From NCBI GenBank assembly GCA_002841495.1, contig PGZV01000012.1, forward strand, positions 1-59,990: 59,990 nt of DNA, written 5' to 3'. This document shows positions 26,418 to 35,928 of the stretch, piece after piece. Under the pieces are notes generated by a model that saw only the letters and a list, made by a program, of their open reading frames with translations, did no database searches and had not been told where the DNA came from. How positions within the stretch are numbered: the first letter of the stretch is position 1; each line of letters starts with the position of its first letter. This DNA is from Firmicutes bacterium HGW-Firmicutes-2 (lineage in GTDB: Bacteria > Bacillota > Clostridia > Lachnospirales > Vallitaleaceae). A program made the translations under genes and the position numbers.

Positions 26418-27422
26418 ATGAAATATATAAAATTGCTTTTAGTTTTAAGTGTGTTAACATTATTATTTTCCAGCTGTGGACCCAAAGAGATAGAAACAGA
26501 AGTAGAAACGAAAGCTGAAACAGTAACAGACATATCAACAGAAGAAGTTCCGGTAACTTTAGATCCAATCAAAGTTTCGGTTCCCATAGGACCCATAGGC
26601 GACTTTGTTAAGCAAGTAGGTGGCGAACGTGTAGCCGTTAATGTGATCTTACCACCGGGTGCCAGTGAGAGCAATTATCAACCCTCTCCGAAAGAAATGA
26701 ATGCACTTGCTGAGTCACAAATTTATTTCAGCATTGGTATGGGTTCGGAAGTCGATAATATATTACCTAATATGGCATCGTTAAATGAAAATCTGTTAAT
26801 TCTACATCTGAACGAAGTGGTGGACCAAGTCTATCCTGCCATGTATTTTGAGGATTATGAAGACAATCATATGCATGACGAACACGAAGATGAACACGAA
26901 CACGAGGATGAGCATGAAGACGACCATGATCATGAGGGCAGAGACCCTCATATGTGGATGTCACCTAAAAGAGTTGTGGTTATGATTGAAGCCATAAGAG
27001 ATGAACTTATAAAACTGGATTCAGATAACGCGATTATCTATGAGGAGAATGCGAAAGCCTATATCCAAGATTTAACAGCTTTGGATATCCAGATTCAGGA
27101 TTTTATGTCGACTGTATCCAATAGGAAATTCATCATCATGCACCCATCTCTAGGTTATTTTGCAGATGATTATGATCTTGAAATGGTTGCCATTGAAGAA
27201 GACGGCAAAGCGACCACAGCGAGACGTTTGGGAGAAATTATTGAGTTCGCTAAGGAAAATGATATTAAAGTCATATTATACCAACAAGAGTTTGATAACC
27301 AACAAGCTAAGACTTTGGCGGATGAAATCGGTGGGCGTACCATGGTTTTTGAGCCCTTGTCAAATGATTATTTGGGCAGTCTAGCAAATCTGGTGGATGT
27401 TTTTAAAGCAGTACTAAAATAG
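26418..27422 (+). CDS. znuA: Zinc ABC transporter substrate-binding lipoprotein
   Basis: Cluster A-I metal-binding protein that captures Zn2+ (possibly Mn2+) outside the cell for the ZnuBC importer. The 334-residue precursor has lipobox FSSC with C20 lipidated. A His/Asp/Glu-rich loop lies at about residues 152-174, just before DPHMWMSP, the typical zinc-chelating loop of ZnuA. Metal ligands are also expected at the early Ser-Asn-Tyr region, HPSLGY (about 243) and the C-terminal Glu/Asp segment. AAGGAGG lies eight bases before ATG 26418, so the in-frame start at 26385 (inside the operator) is rejected. It heads znuABC. Confidence 0.93.
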   Translation: MKYIKLLLVLSVLTLLFSSCGPKEIETEVETKAETVTDISTEEVPVTLDPIKVSVPIGPIGDFVKQVGGERVAVNVILPPGASESNYQPSPKEMNALAESQIYFSIGMGSEVDNILPNMASLNENLLILHLNEVVDQVYPAMYFEDYEDNHMHDEHEDEHEHEDEHEDDHDHEGRDPHMWMSPKRVVVMIEAIRDELIKLDSDNAIIYEENAKAYIQDLTALDIQIQDFMSTVSNRKFIIMHPSLGYFADDYDLEMVAIEEDGKATTARRLGEIIEFAKENDIKVILYQQEFDNQQAKTLADEIGGRTMVFEPLSNDYLGSLANLVDVFKAVLK

Positions 27423-27432
27423 AGGTGACAGT

Positions 27433-28179
27433 GTGTCAGACATACGCATTCATAATTTGGAAGTCAAATATGATCAAGTAACAGCTTTAAAAGATGTTAC
27501 TTTTGAAATTAAAGAAAATGAATTTTTAGGAATTATTGGCCCCAACGGTGGTGGGAAGACAACCTTAGTTAAAGCCATATTGGGCCTCATTGAGCCCGCT
27601 TCGGGTACCATAACAGTAGATCGTCAAGACATAATTGGTTATGTCCCACAGTTGACCACCTTTGACCGCCAATTTCCGATTACTGTTATGGAGGTTATCT
27701 TAATGGGCCATCTACCAAGAGATATTAAGATTGGGCATCGGTTTAACGAACATGATAAAAATCATGCTATGATGGTTATGAAGCGTCTTAAGATTGAGCA
27801 TTTAAGTAAGCGACAGATTGGTCAGCTCTCCGGTGGACAAATGCAAAGGGTGCTTATAGCAAGAGCACTCATGAACCATCCAAGTATTCTGATCTTAGAT
27901 GAACCGACAGCCAGTGTAGACGAAAAGACCAAAGAGAGCATATACAGAATGTTGAAAGAACTGAACAAAAAAATGACGGTGATTATGATTACCCATGACA
28001 CAGCCCTTATGTGGCCCTATCTGGATAGAGTCATCTATATTAATAAAACCGTTCATCTTCATGATCAGGCCACAAATGGTAAAATGACGGAGGTCATGGA
28101 TACTTGCCCAATCGATTGGTTTATTGAAGGTGAGAAAATACAAAAAGAATTGCTGATAGGAAAAGGGGTTAAAAAATGA
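27433..28179 (+). CDS. znuC: Zinc ABC transporter ATP-binding protein
   Basis: Cytoplasmic ATPase of the zinc importer, 248 residues. Walker A is GPNGGGKTT (about 36-44), the signature is LSGGQMQR, Walker B is ILILDEP, and the switch His is in ITHD. It starts with GTG preceded by GAGGTGA, 10 bases after the znuA stop. The ATG of the permease gene overlaps its stop. Order and spacing show one operon under the 26386 operator. Confidence 0.93.
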   Translation: MSDIRIHNLEVKYDQVTALKDVTFEIKENEFLGIIGPNGGGKTTLVKAILGLIEPASGTITVDRQDIIGYVPQLTTFDRQFPITVMEVILMGHLPRDIKIGHRFNEHDKNHAMMVMKRLKIEHLSKRQIGQLSGGQMQRVLIARALMNHPSILILDEPTASVDEKTKESIYRMLKELNKKMTVIMITHDTALMWPYLDRVIYINKTVHLHDQATNGKMTEVMDTCPIDWFIEGEKIQKELLIGKGVKK

Positions 28180-29015
28180 TTGAAGCCATATTCAAATATA
28201 TTTATATGCAAAACGCATTAATGGCAGCAATCTTAACCAGCTTAATCTGTGGTATCATGGGAACAATTATTGTTGAAAAGCGTTTGGTTAGCATGAGCGG
28301 AGGTATTGCTCATGCTTCTTTCGGTGGTATTGGTTTGGGTTATTTTCTTGCTATAGAACCGATTATTGGTGGTTTAATTTTTGCTACCTTAACTTCTGTG
28401 AGTGTTGGTGCCATCCAAAGAAAAACAAAAAACAATGCAGATACCATAGTCAGTATGTTTTGGTCGGCAGGTATGGCACTTGGTATCTTCTTTGTGGCGT
28501 TGACACCCGGTTACCCTCCGGATATGACCTCCTATCTTTTTGGAGATATTTTGGCCGTCAATCAAACTTACATTCGGCTTATGGTCATACTAACGCTTAT
28601 TATTCTATTCATTATTTTCCCGTTGTTTAATTATTGGAAGCTCTATCTTTTTGATGAAGAATATGCTAAAATAATGGGCGTTAAGGTGATTTTACTGGAG
28701 ACGGTACTATACGTACTAATCGCCCTCAGTATCGTCATATTAATTAAGGTGGTGGGTGTCATATTATCTCTGGCCCTATTAACCATACCCCCAACCACAG
28801 CCAAGTTATATACCTATCAACTCAAATGGATGATGGGCTTATCCGTTATATTTGGGATTCTCTTTAGTTTAGTTGGGTTAACGCTCTCATACTATGCTAA
28901 TATTCCATCCGGTGCGACAATTATATTGGTGGCAATCGGAGGTTATTTTTTGGCAGCAATTACAAAAATGTTATGGCATAAACGCAAACATCCAGAAGTG
29001 GATGCTATGGTGTAA
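28176..29015 (+). CDS. znuB: Zinc ABC transporter permease
   Basis: Membrane subunit of the zinc importer, 279 residues with about eight hydrophobic segments of the ABC-3 permease family. Its ATGA overlap with the znuC stop shows coupled translation. A short basic tail (HKRKHPEVD) ends the protein. The ABC-F gene follows after 19 bases, so read-through into it is possible, although that protein is not a transporter part. Confidence 0.92.
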   Translation: MIEAIFKYIYMQNALMAAILTSLICGIMGTIIVEKRLVSMSGGIAHASFGGIGLGYFLAIEPIIGGLIFATLTSVSVGAIQRKTKNNADTIVSMFWSAGMALGIFFVALTPGYPPDMTSYLFGDILAVNQTYIRLMVILTLIILFIIFPLFNYWKLYLFDEEYAKIMGVKVILLETVLYVLIALSIVILIKVVGVILSLALLTIPPTTAKLYTYQLKWMMGLSVIFGILFSLVGLTLSYYANIPSGATIILVAIGGYFLAAITKMLWHKRKHPEVDAMV

Positions 29016-29034
29016 ATAGAAATAGGAGTAAGCA

Positions 29035-30591
29035 ATGAGCATATTAACAGTAGAAAATGTTAGCCATGATTTTGGCGGCAGAAAAATATTAGAAGACGCA
29101 TCTTTTAGACTTCTAAAAGGCGAACATGTAGGTCTTGTGGGTGCCAACGGAGAAGGTAAGTCAACTTTCCTTAATATCATTACCGGAAAACTTATGCCGG
29201 ATGAAGGTAATATAGAATGGTGTAAAAGGATTACAACTGGCTATCTGGATCAACATACCGTACTTGAAAAGGGACAAACGATTAGAGATGTCTTACGCTT
29301 GGCTTTCAAACATATGTATGAAATGGAAGAGGAAATGTTGGCCATTTATGAAAAGATGGGTGATGCATCTGAAGATGAACTTACGGAGATGATGGATGAT
29401 GTTTCGGAGATACAACATGATTTGGAGCATCATGGTTTTTACATTATTGACTCTAAGATAGAATCGATAGCGAATGGCTTAGGGCTTGGCAACATTGGTC
29501 TAGATAAATTGGTAGATGAACTAAGCGGTGGTCAACGGACAAAAGTGCTATTGACGAAATTATTGCTTGAAGCACCGATGATTCTTATACTGGATGAGCC
29601 AACCAACTATCTGGATGTGGAACATATTGAATGGCTAAAGAACTACTTAATCAACTATGAGAACGCATTTATTCTGGTATCCCATGATGTTCCCTTTTTG
29701 AATGGGGTTACCAACGTCATTTACCATGTTGAAGGTGCTGATTTAACTAGGTACGTTGGAGACTATGAGAACTTTATACGTATGTATGACTTAAAAAAAC
29801 GTCAAGTCGAACAAGCCTATGATAAGCAACAAAAAGAGATCAAAAAGCTGGAAGATTTTGTTGCAAGAAATAAGGCCAGGGTGGCCACGTCTAATATGGC
29901 AAAGTCCCGTCAGAAGAAATTAGATAAAATGGATGTTATTGAACTGGTCAAAGAAAAAGTTAAGCCTAATTTCGGTTTTAAGGATACGAGAGCTTCAAGT
30001 AAATACGTCTTTGAGGCTCAAGATCTTGTAATCGGCTATGATGAACCGCTGACTTCTCCCCTTAATATACAGCTGGAACGGGGACAGAAGATAGCCATTA
30101 AAGGTGTCAACGGACTTGGAAAATCTACATTACTCAAAACTTTACTAGGCAAGCTTAAACCGGTTGGGGGCAAAGTGATTCTTGGTGATTATTTGTCAGC
30201 CGGTTATTTTGAACAAGAGGCTATTAGAGATACGGATAACACCGCTCTTGAGGAAATATGGTCAAGTTATCCATCTATGACCAATGCAGAAGTTAGAGCG
30301 GCCTTAGCCAGATGTGGCTTGACCACAGAGCACATAACCAGCAAGATGATGGTTCTAAGCGGTGGCGAAAATGCTAAGGTTAGACTATGTAAGCTTATGT
30401 TAGAAGAACTAAATTGGTTGGTACTGGATGAGCCGACCAACCATTTGGATGTGGATGCCAAGGCATCTCTTAAACAAGCTTTAATAGATTTTAAAGGTAC
30501 AATCGTATTGGTTAGTCACGAGCCTGAGTTTTATCAGGATTGGGTAACAGACGTTTGGAATGTTGAAGACTGGACAACAAAAGTGGTATAA
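29035..30591 (+). CDS. ABC-F family ATPase (ribosome-associated)
   Basis: Soluble protein of 518 residues with two ABC domains and no membrane part, as in EttA, Uup and Vga-type ABC-F factors that act on the ribosome. First domain: Walker A GANGEGKST (about 37-45), signature LSGGQRTK, Walker B LILDEPT. A charged linker (about 240-310) follows. Second domain: Walker A GVNGLGKST and signature LSGGENAK. It resembles the YkpA/YbiT-like class. Housekeeping translation function is more likely than antibiotic resistance, but sequence alone does not decide. AGGAG precedes the ATG. A strong terminator follows. Confidence 0.9.
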   Translation: MSILTVENVSHDFGGRKILEDASFRLLKGEHVGLVGANGEGKSTFLNIITGKLMPDEGNIEWCKRITTGYLDQHTVLEKGQTIRDVLRLAFKHMYEMEEEMLAIYEKMGDASEDELTEMMDDVSEIQHDLEHHGFYIIDSKIESIANGLGLGNIGLDKLVDELSGGQRTKVLLTKLLLEAPMILILDEPTNYLDVEHIEWLKNYLINYENAFILVSHDVPFLNGVTNVIYHVEGADLTRYVGDYENFIRMYDLKKRQVEQAYDKQQKEIKKLEDFVARNKARVATSNMAKSRQKKLDKMDVIELVKEKVKPNFGFKDTRASSKYVFEAQDLVIGYDEPLTSPLNIQLERGQKIAIKGVNGLGKSTLLKTLLGKLKPVGGKVILGDYLSAGYFEQEAIRDTDNTALEEIWSSYPSMTNAEVRAALARCGLTTEHITSKMMVLSGGENAKVRLCKLMLEELNWLVLDEPTNHLDVDAKASLKQALIDFKGTIVLVSHEPEFYQDWVTDVWNVEDWTTKVV

Positions 30592-30642
30592 TAAATAAAA
30601 ATCATAGTATATAAAAGCAATAATGTTTATGAAAAATTTATA

Positions 30643-30679
30643 AAATCTCTCAGTGATGGTTCATCATGGGAGATTTTTT
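30643..30679 (+). terminator. Rho-independent terminator after the ABC-F gene
   Basis: AAATCTCTC (30643-30651) pairs with GGGAGATTT (30668-30676, one G-T pair), with an inner TGATG/CATCA, and a T run to 30679. Confidence 0.88.
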
Positions 30680-30712
30680 GCGTTTAAAGGTAGTAATTAT
30701 CCTAAAAACATC

Positions 30713-30741
30713 TTGACAATGATAATCGTTTGCAATACAAT
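30713..30741 (+). promoter_or_regulatory. Promoter of the desaturase gene
   Basis: TTGACA (30713-30718), a 17-base spacer and TACAAT (30736-30741) form a near-consensus sigma-A promoter. Confidence 0.85.
30720..30734. promoter_or_regulatory. Fur-family operator inside the promoter spacer
   Basis: TGATAAT (30720-30726), C, GTTTGCA (30728-30734) fill the spacer. The left half equals the classical Fur half-site. The right half, read on the other strand, is TGCAAAC, close to the TGCAAAT half of the znuA operator. Occupancy would block RNA polymerase. Confidence 0.65.
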
Positions 30742-30818
30742 AATAAGTAGTAATCAATACTACATCTATTATTAATACGATATCTAATATTCTATGAATG
30801 ACCATAAAGGAGATTATT

Positions 30819-31838
30819 ATGTCAAGAAAAGAATGGAACAACTATCTTAAAGACTATGCGAAAGCAGATCATAAAAAAGTGATGTTACAGATGTTCAATA
30901 CAGTCATACCATACATGCTGCTTCTGGTTAGTATATTTTATCTAGGCAGTCAGGGTACAAGATTTATGATACTGTTACCGATGAGTATTGTAGCTGCAGC
31001 GCTTATGGTTCGGACCTTTATATTTTTTCACGATTGCACACACCAATCTTATGTAAGCACCAGCAAAGGCAATCAACTACTGGGTAATTTCTTTGGTGTA
31101 TTGGTTTTTACACCTTATGAACCTTGGAAAAAGGAACATAATATTCATCATGGTACTGTAGGTAACTTAGATGAAAGAGGTGTTGGCGACATATGGACCA
31201 TGACCTCAAAAGAATATGAGGAAGCTACAAAGTTTGATCAATTGATTTACAGGATTTTCAGGAATCCGGCTTTTCTTTTCACCATAGCACCGGTATTTCT
31301 TTTTACGGTGTTACAAAGGTTTCCCAAGAAAACAGCAACGAAAAAAGAAAGAAGAAATTATACCCTTGTTAATAGTATTCTTCTCGTGTATGCCGTCACC
31401 TTTTCATTGTTATTTGGATGGCAAGTGTTCTTCACCTATCAGATACTAATCATTGCTATGGCATCTACAACTGGGGTTTGGATGTTTTATGTTCAACATC
31501 AATTTGAGGAAGTCTATTGGGAAGGTGCTTCAGATTGGGATTTGGTAGATGCAGCCCTTGAAGGCAGTACTTTTTATAAGCTGCCTGCCATTTTAGAATG
31601 GATCAGTGGGTACATTGGGTATCACCATATTCATCATTTGAATGCAAGAATACCAAACTACAACCTAAAAGCTTGTTATGATTCGAGTACCAAACTACAA
31701 GATACCAAGACCGTTTATTTTCTAGAGAGCTTTAAGTTAGCCTTCTTGTTTATCTACAACGAAAATGTAAAACGGATGATGACTTATAAGGCTTATAAAG
31801 CTTATAAAACGAATAAAGCGATTAATAATCCGGTATAG
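30819..31838 (+). CDS. Fatty acid desaturase
   Basis: Membrane-bound diiron desaturase, 339 residues, introducing a double bond into acyl chains (or hydroxylating a lipid). Three His boxes are visible: HDCTH (about 72-76), HNIHH (about 107-111) and HHIHH (about 269-273), set between hydrophobic segments. The reaction needs O2 and electrons from ferredoxin, notable in a host with anaerobic features. AAAGGAGA precedes ATG 30819. Its promoter carries a Fur-type operator, so iron status (or another metal) likely controls it. Relatives include carotenoid-type hydroxylases, so the substrate is not certain. Confidence 0.85.
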   Translation: MSRKEWNNYLKDYAKADHKKVMLQMFNTVIPYMLLLVSIFYLGSQGTRFMILLPMSIVAAALMVRTFIFFHDCTHQSYVSTSKGNQLLGNFFGVLVFTPYEPWKKEHNIHHGTVGNLDERGVGDIWTMTSKEYEEATKFDQLIYRIFRNPAFLFTIAPVFLFTVLQRFPKKTATKKERRNYTLVNSILLVYAVTFSLLFGWQVFFTYQILIIAMASTTGVWMFYVQHQFEEVYWEGASDWDLVDAALEGSTFYKLPAILEWISGYIGYHHIHHLNARIPNYNLKACYDSSTKLQDTKTVYFLESFKLAFLFIYNENVKRMMTYKAYKAYKTNKAINNPV

Positions 31839-31857
31839 CAGGTTTAGTGCCGAAGTG

Positions 31858-31886
31858 TTGATTGTACAGGTTGTACATAATATTAA
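31858..31886 (+). promoter_or_regulatory. Candidate promoter and TTGTACA repeat before the AEC gene
   Basis: TTGATT (31858-31863), 17 bases, TATTAA (31881-31886). Within the spacer TTGTACA occurs twice (31862-31868 and 31871-31877), two bases apart. Confidence 0.35.
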
Positions 31887-31964
31887 CATTTTTTGAGACA
31901 GAAAAGACATGTCTTTACGCGCCATATCCTATATAATGAAACCATTAGGAATAAGGAGAAAGAT

Positions 31965-32912
31965 ATGTTAGAGAATTTTATTTTTAGTGTCAGCAGTGCG
32001 GTACCCATATTTATGGTTATGATTGTGGGTTATTTTCTAAGAAAAAGGAAGATTGTGGATGAGACCTTTGTAAGAATGGCGAATACTTTAGTGTTCAATG
32101 TTGCATTGCCGATCAAGCTGTTTAGCGATGTGTTTAAAACATCCTTGAATCAGAAACTAGACCTAAGATTCATTGTATTTATACTTGCAGGAACGGTTCT
32201 AAGTGTTATCTTAGTTTGGATTCTGGTTCAAGGATTTATTAAAGATAAGACAAAACTAGGCGCATTTCTTCATGGCTCCTATAGAGGCAATTTTCTCTAC
32301 ATTGGATTATCTCTTATGGAAAATGTGACTGGCTCCATCGGTTTTAAAGCCCCGTTGGCCATAGCTTTTATTATTCCAACTTACAATATTTTAGCGGTTA
32401 TTATCTTGACATTAACCTGTACCCACAAGGATTTGACCACAAACCTATGGGGCGTTATTAAGAATATCATAAAGAACCCTTTGATTATTGCAGTATTTTT
32501 AGGTATCCTCGCATCTAGAAGTGGTTTGTCATTGCCACTGGTGGCGACGAGGACCATGGGGTATTTTGAAGTACTGGCCACACCGCTTGCTCTCATTACC
32601 ATAGGGGCTTCTTTTAGCTTTCTAAAACTGACTGAAAACCTAAAAATATCCTTATTGGCCAGCTTGTTTAAGTTGGTCATTATACCGGCCACTGCTGTTG
32701 CTGCGGCGTTGATGATTGGGTTTTCCAATGAGGATGTTTTGCTGATTTATATTATTTTCGGCGTACCAACAGCCACAGTTTCTTATATTATGACGGTGGC
32801 CATGCATGGTGATCGAGATCTTGCCTCAAACATTATTATGACCACAACCATCCTGGCCAATGTGACGATGACTTTGTTTATTTTTCTTTTTAAAACATTA
32901 GGCATCATTTAA
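31965..32912 (+). CDS. AEC family transporter (auxin efflux carrier-like)
   Basis: A 315-residue membrane protein with about ten hydrophobic segments, of the AEC/malate permease-like family. The N-terminal VPIFMVMIVGYFLRKRKI and the GSYRGNFLYIGLSL stretch near residue 110 are typical. Substrates in bacteria include malate, malonate and other organic acids; this one cannot be predicted. AAGGAG precedes ATG 31965, so the in-frame start at 31893 is rejected. Its last eight bases overlap the tail of the convergent RND gene. Confidence 0.85.
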   Translation: MLENFIFSVSSAVPIFMVMIVGYFLRKRKIVDETFVRMANTLVFNVALPIKLFSDVFKTSLNQKLDLRFIVFILAGTVLSVILVWILVQGFIKDKTKLGAFLHGSYRGNFLYIGLSLMENVTGSIGFKAPLAIAFIIPTYNILAVIILTLTCTHKDLTTNLWGVIKNIIKNPLIIAVFLGILASRSGLSLPLVATRTMGYFEVLATPLALITIGASFSFLKLTENLKISLLASLFKLVIIPATAVAAALMIGFSNEDVLLIYIIFGVPTATVSYIMTVAMHGDRDLASNIIMTTTILANVTMTLFIFLFKTLGII

Positions 32913-35900
32913 GCATATCAGCAGAACTTTCTGGTATTAAGATGGCATACATCAGTGGTATGAAAACCAAAGTTAGGAGCGTCGACACCATAAGGCCAAA
33001 AACCAGTGCTACAGCCATAGGCTTAAACAATTCGCTATTAGACAGCAGCAAGGGGATAAGACCGGATATGGTCGTGACCGTCGAAAGTACAATAGGCCGT
33101 AAACGGATGCCGGAGGCTTCTTTTGCGGCTTCTTCTATGCTTTTCCCTTCTCTACATTTAATGTTTATATAATCAATTAAGACAATGGCATTATTGACAA
33201 CAATACCGATTAAACTAATAATACCAATAAGTCCTGTAAAGGATATGGGCTGATTCATAAGAAACAGTCCAAAGAGTGCACCGGCAGAGGATAAAGGCAC
33301 AGTAATCAGAACGATAAAAGGTTGTCGCATGTCTTTAAACTGGAACAACAGAATTAAGTAAATGGCAAAAACGGCAAATACTGCAGCACTTCCTGCGCTT
33401 CCGAAATTTTCCTGAATTAATTCAGCCTCACCATCAAAACTATAGGAAACATCCGTAAAATTCACATCAGAAAGCTTGGCGTACAAGACTTCAAGAATGA
33501 CGGCCCTTTGATACCCGAGATATATATCACTAAATAAAGAGATGGTATAATCACCCTTGTATTTTTTTATAGTGGGTTGTTTTTCCACCAGCGTTATGGA
33601 CCCTATATCTTTTAACAAATATTTATGACCGCTGATACTAGACTTAATCATTAGATTCTCTATATCACTTAATTGTTTGCCACTACTTTTAAGACGAATA
33701 TCATATTCTTTTCCCTCACTTCGATATGTGGAAGCCTCTCGCCCTCTCAGGGCAATACTAACCTCATTAAGAACATCGTATTTTAATAGACCTAAATAGG
33801 CGAGCTCATTTTGATTTAACTTGATTTCATATTCAAGTTTTTTTCCGTCGTAATCGGTTCGAACATTTTTGGTGCCTTCAATATTTTCTAGTATAGATTT
33901 TACTTTGGAAACGGTATCATTGATTCTATCAAAATCACTTCCTGTGAAACGAAGGGCAATAGGTGCTTCGCTGGGAAAAGCATTTTCAAGTTCTTTAACG
34001 GTAGCTTTACCACCCAATAGGTTCTCATCGATTTTTGCTTGAAGGTACTCGGCATAAGGCGTGTTTTTAGGATAAGGGGTTTGGCTAAGATCCACTCTAA
34101 AAAGGATTTGTGCATTTTGAGGCAGTTGTGTATAGATATTCATGGCCGTGAAGAATTTGGGGATGCCACCGCCGATTGCTGTGGTATAAGATGTAACACC
34201 ATCTTCATCAGCTAGAATGGCCTCCACTTGATCAGATATAGCTTCTGTTGTTTCCAAATCAATGATTTTCTCTGAAACAATATCCACATACATGATATTC
34301 TTATCAGCTTTTGGAAAGAAAATGACTTCCAAGAAGAATAATGTACTGCCTAGTAGGGCAATAATAGCGATGACACTGATAACACTCAAGACTTTATGGT
34401 GCATCATACGGTCAAGCATCTTATAACCAAATCTTGAACGGGCATGTTCTTTTCTATTTTTGCTAGGTTTAAAAAACATATAGGCGAATACTGGTGTAAC
34501 AAAAACCGCTATAACAAAAGAAGATATTAAAGCTATGATCACCACCAGTGGTAGCCCGATGATATAATCGCCGACAATAGAATTTAGAAACAATAGAGGA
34601 GAAAGGGTTGCGATGGTCGTTAAGGTAGAAGTGAAGACAGGTACGAGGACTTCTTTTGATCCGGTTTCACAGGCTGTCAGTCTATCCATACCTTCGTCCA
34701 ATTTATTCTGAATCGAATCACTCACAACAATTGCGTTGTCTACAAGCATACCAAGGGCAACAATTAAAGCAATAATGGATACCTGATGAATAGGTGTGTC
34801 AACAAGGGGCATGACAATAAAAGTCATAACAATGGCAAGTGGGATGGCCGTTGATACAATGATTGCATTTCTAAAGCCCATACCAATAAAGACAACCAAA
34901 ATAACCAGAATAATGCCCTGAAGTAAGTTCATCATAAACTCATTTAGAGAAATCTCAACATCTTCAGGTTGGAAGATGACTTCACTAAAAACAAGGTCTT
35001 TTGGCATGTCTTTCTTAAAAGTTTCAAGAGTTGCCCGAACATCCTTACCGATATTCAACACATTTTCGTCTTGTTTAAAATAACCACTGAGTAAAATAGC
35101 GTTGCGGCCTTGATCCTTGTACCGGATTTCGTTATCACGCTCAACCATAGCTACGGTTGCGATGTCTTTTAGTCGAAGCACAGAGTAATCTATATCTGAC
35201 ATACCGATGACAATGTTTTCTATTTCTTCTAATGATTGGAAGGATCCGGTTATGTTCAGGGCGATTTTGCTGGAATCGCTTTCTATTAAGCCGGAGGGTA
35301 TCTCCAGATTTTGACTCTTAAGAAGCTCTAATAAGTCCTGATAAGATAAATCAAGGCGGTTAAAGGTATGATGTTTGATGGTTATTTGTACCTCACGTAT
35401 GATTTCACCCATGAGCTCAAAGCGTGTAACCCCTTGAATGTCTACGAGATGCTTCATGATCATTTCGCCATATTCACCTAGTTCCTCGTATGTATAATCC
35501 GCTCCGGATAAAGCTATAATGAGGCCTGTGGTTTCAGCTAGGTTGGTTTTTATCAAAATATCATGACATTCTGGAGGCAAATCAGATTGGAGTTGCTGCA
35601 TTTTTGTGCCTAAAGTCGCCCAAGCTTTATCAATATCGCTACCATATTCTATTTGAAGGATGATGGTTGAGACGCTGTTGTTTGAGTAAGAGATCGTGAA
35701 ACTATAGCCTTCTAGAGTTTTGAGTTCATCTTCAATTTTGCTTGTAACAAGACGCTCAACATTTTCTTGAGAAGCACCGGGGTAGATTGTCGTGAGGATG
35801 GCAACAGAAGGTGTGACGTTCGGTGACTCTTGTTTTGGCATATGATCATAGCTGTATGCTCCAAGTAGAAAAATAAGCAAGATAAACAGAAGTAATATTT

Positions 35901-35928
35901 TTCGGTTGATGATAACCCCTCTAATCAT
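32905..35928 (-). CDS. RND family efflux transporter
   Basis: Proton-driven multidrug or lipid exporter of the AcrB/HAE1-like type, 1007 residues in two repeats. Each repeat has a leading membrane span, a ~300-residue extracytoplasmic loop and a cluster of spans. The TM4 motif VDNAIVVSDSI carries the proton-relay Asp; its second-half counterpart is VVNNAIVLIDYI. Its ATG overlaps the adaptor stop by eight bases. No outer-membrane channel gene is present, as expected for a Gram-positive. Control is probably by the TetR gene at the head of the operon. Substrate unknown. Confidence 0.9.
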   Translation of the reverse strand: MIRGVIINRKILLLFILLIFLLGAYSYDHMPKQESPNVTPSVAILTTIYPGASQENVERLVTSKIEDELKTLEGYSFTISYSNNSVSTIILQIEYGSDIDKAWATLGTKMQQLQSDLPPECHDILIKTNLAETTGLIIALSGADYTYEELGEYGEMIMKHLVDIQGVTRFELMGEIIREVQITIKHHTFNRLDLSYQDLLELLKSQNLEIPSGLIESDSSKIALNITGSFQSLEEIENIVIGMSDIDYSVLRLKDIATVAMVERDNEIRYKDQGRNAILLSGYFKQDENVLNIGKDVRATLETFKKDMPKDLVFSEVIFQPEDVEISLNEFMMNLLQGIILVILVVFIGMGFRNAIIVSTAIPLAIVMTFIVMPLVDTPIHQVSIIALIVALGMLVDNAIVVSDSIQNKLDEGMDRLTACETGSKEVLVPVFTSTLTTIATLSPLLFLNSIVGDYIIGLPLVVIIALISSFVIAVFVTPVFAYMFFKPSKNRKEHARSRFGYKMLDRMMHHKVLSVISVIAIIALLGSTLFFLEVIFFPKADKNIMYVDIVSEKIIDLETTEAISDQVEAILADEDGVTSYTTAIGGGIPKFFTAMNIYTQLPQNAQILFRVDLSQTPYPKNTPYAEYLQAKIDENLLGGKATVKELENAFPSEAPIALRFTGSDFDRINDTVSKVKSILENIEGTKNVRTDYDGKKLEYEIKLNQNELAYLGLLKYDVLNEVSIALRGREASTYRSEGKEYDIRLKSSGKQLSDIENLMIKSSISGHKYLLKDIGSITLVEKQPTIKKYKGDYTISLFSDIYLGYQRAVILEVLYAKLSDVNFTDVSYSFDGEAELIQENFGSAGSAAVFAVFAIYLILLFQFKDMRQPFIVLITVPLSSAGALFGLFLMNQPISFTGLIGIISLIGIVVNNAIVLIDYINIKCREGKSIEEAAKEASGIRLRPIVLSTVTTISGLIPLLLSNSELFKPMAVALVFGLMVSTLLTLVFIPLMYAILIPESSADMLK

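Noticed and set aside
26871-26940. Repeated GAA/CAC/GAT triplets looking like a short tandem repeat
   Set aside because: They encode the His/Asp/Glu-rich metal loop of ZnuA in frame, a known feature of the family.
31862-31877. TTGTACA doublet as a GntR site of the same regulon as 42893
   Set aside because: It lacks the CTTGTATG core and sits 6 kb away beside an unrelated transporter gene.
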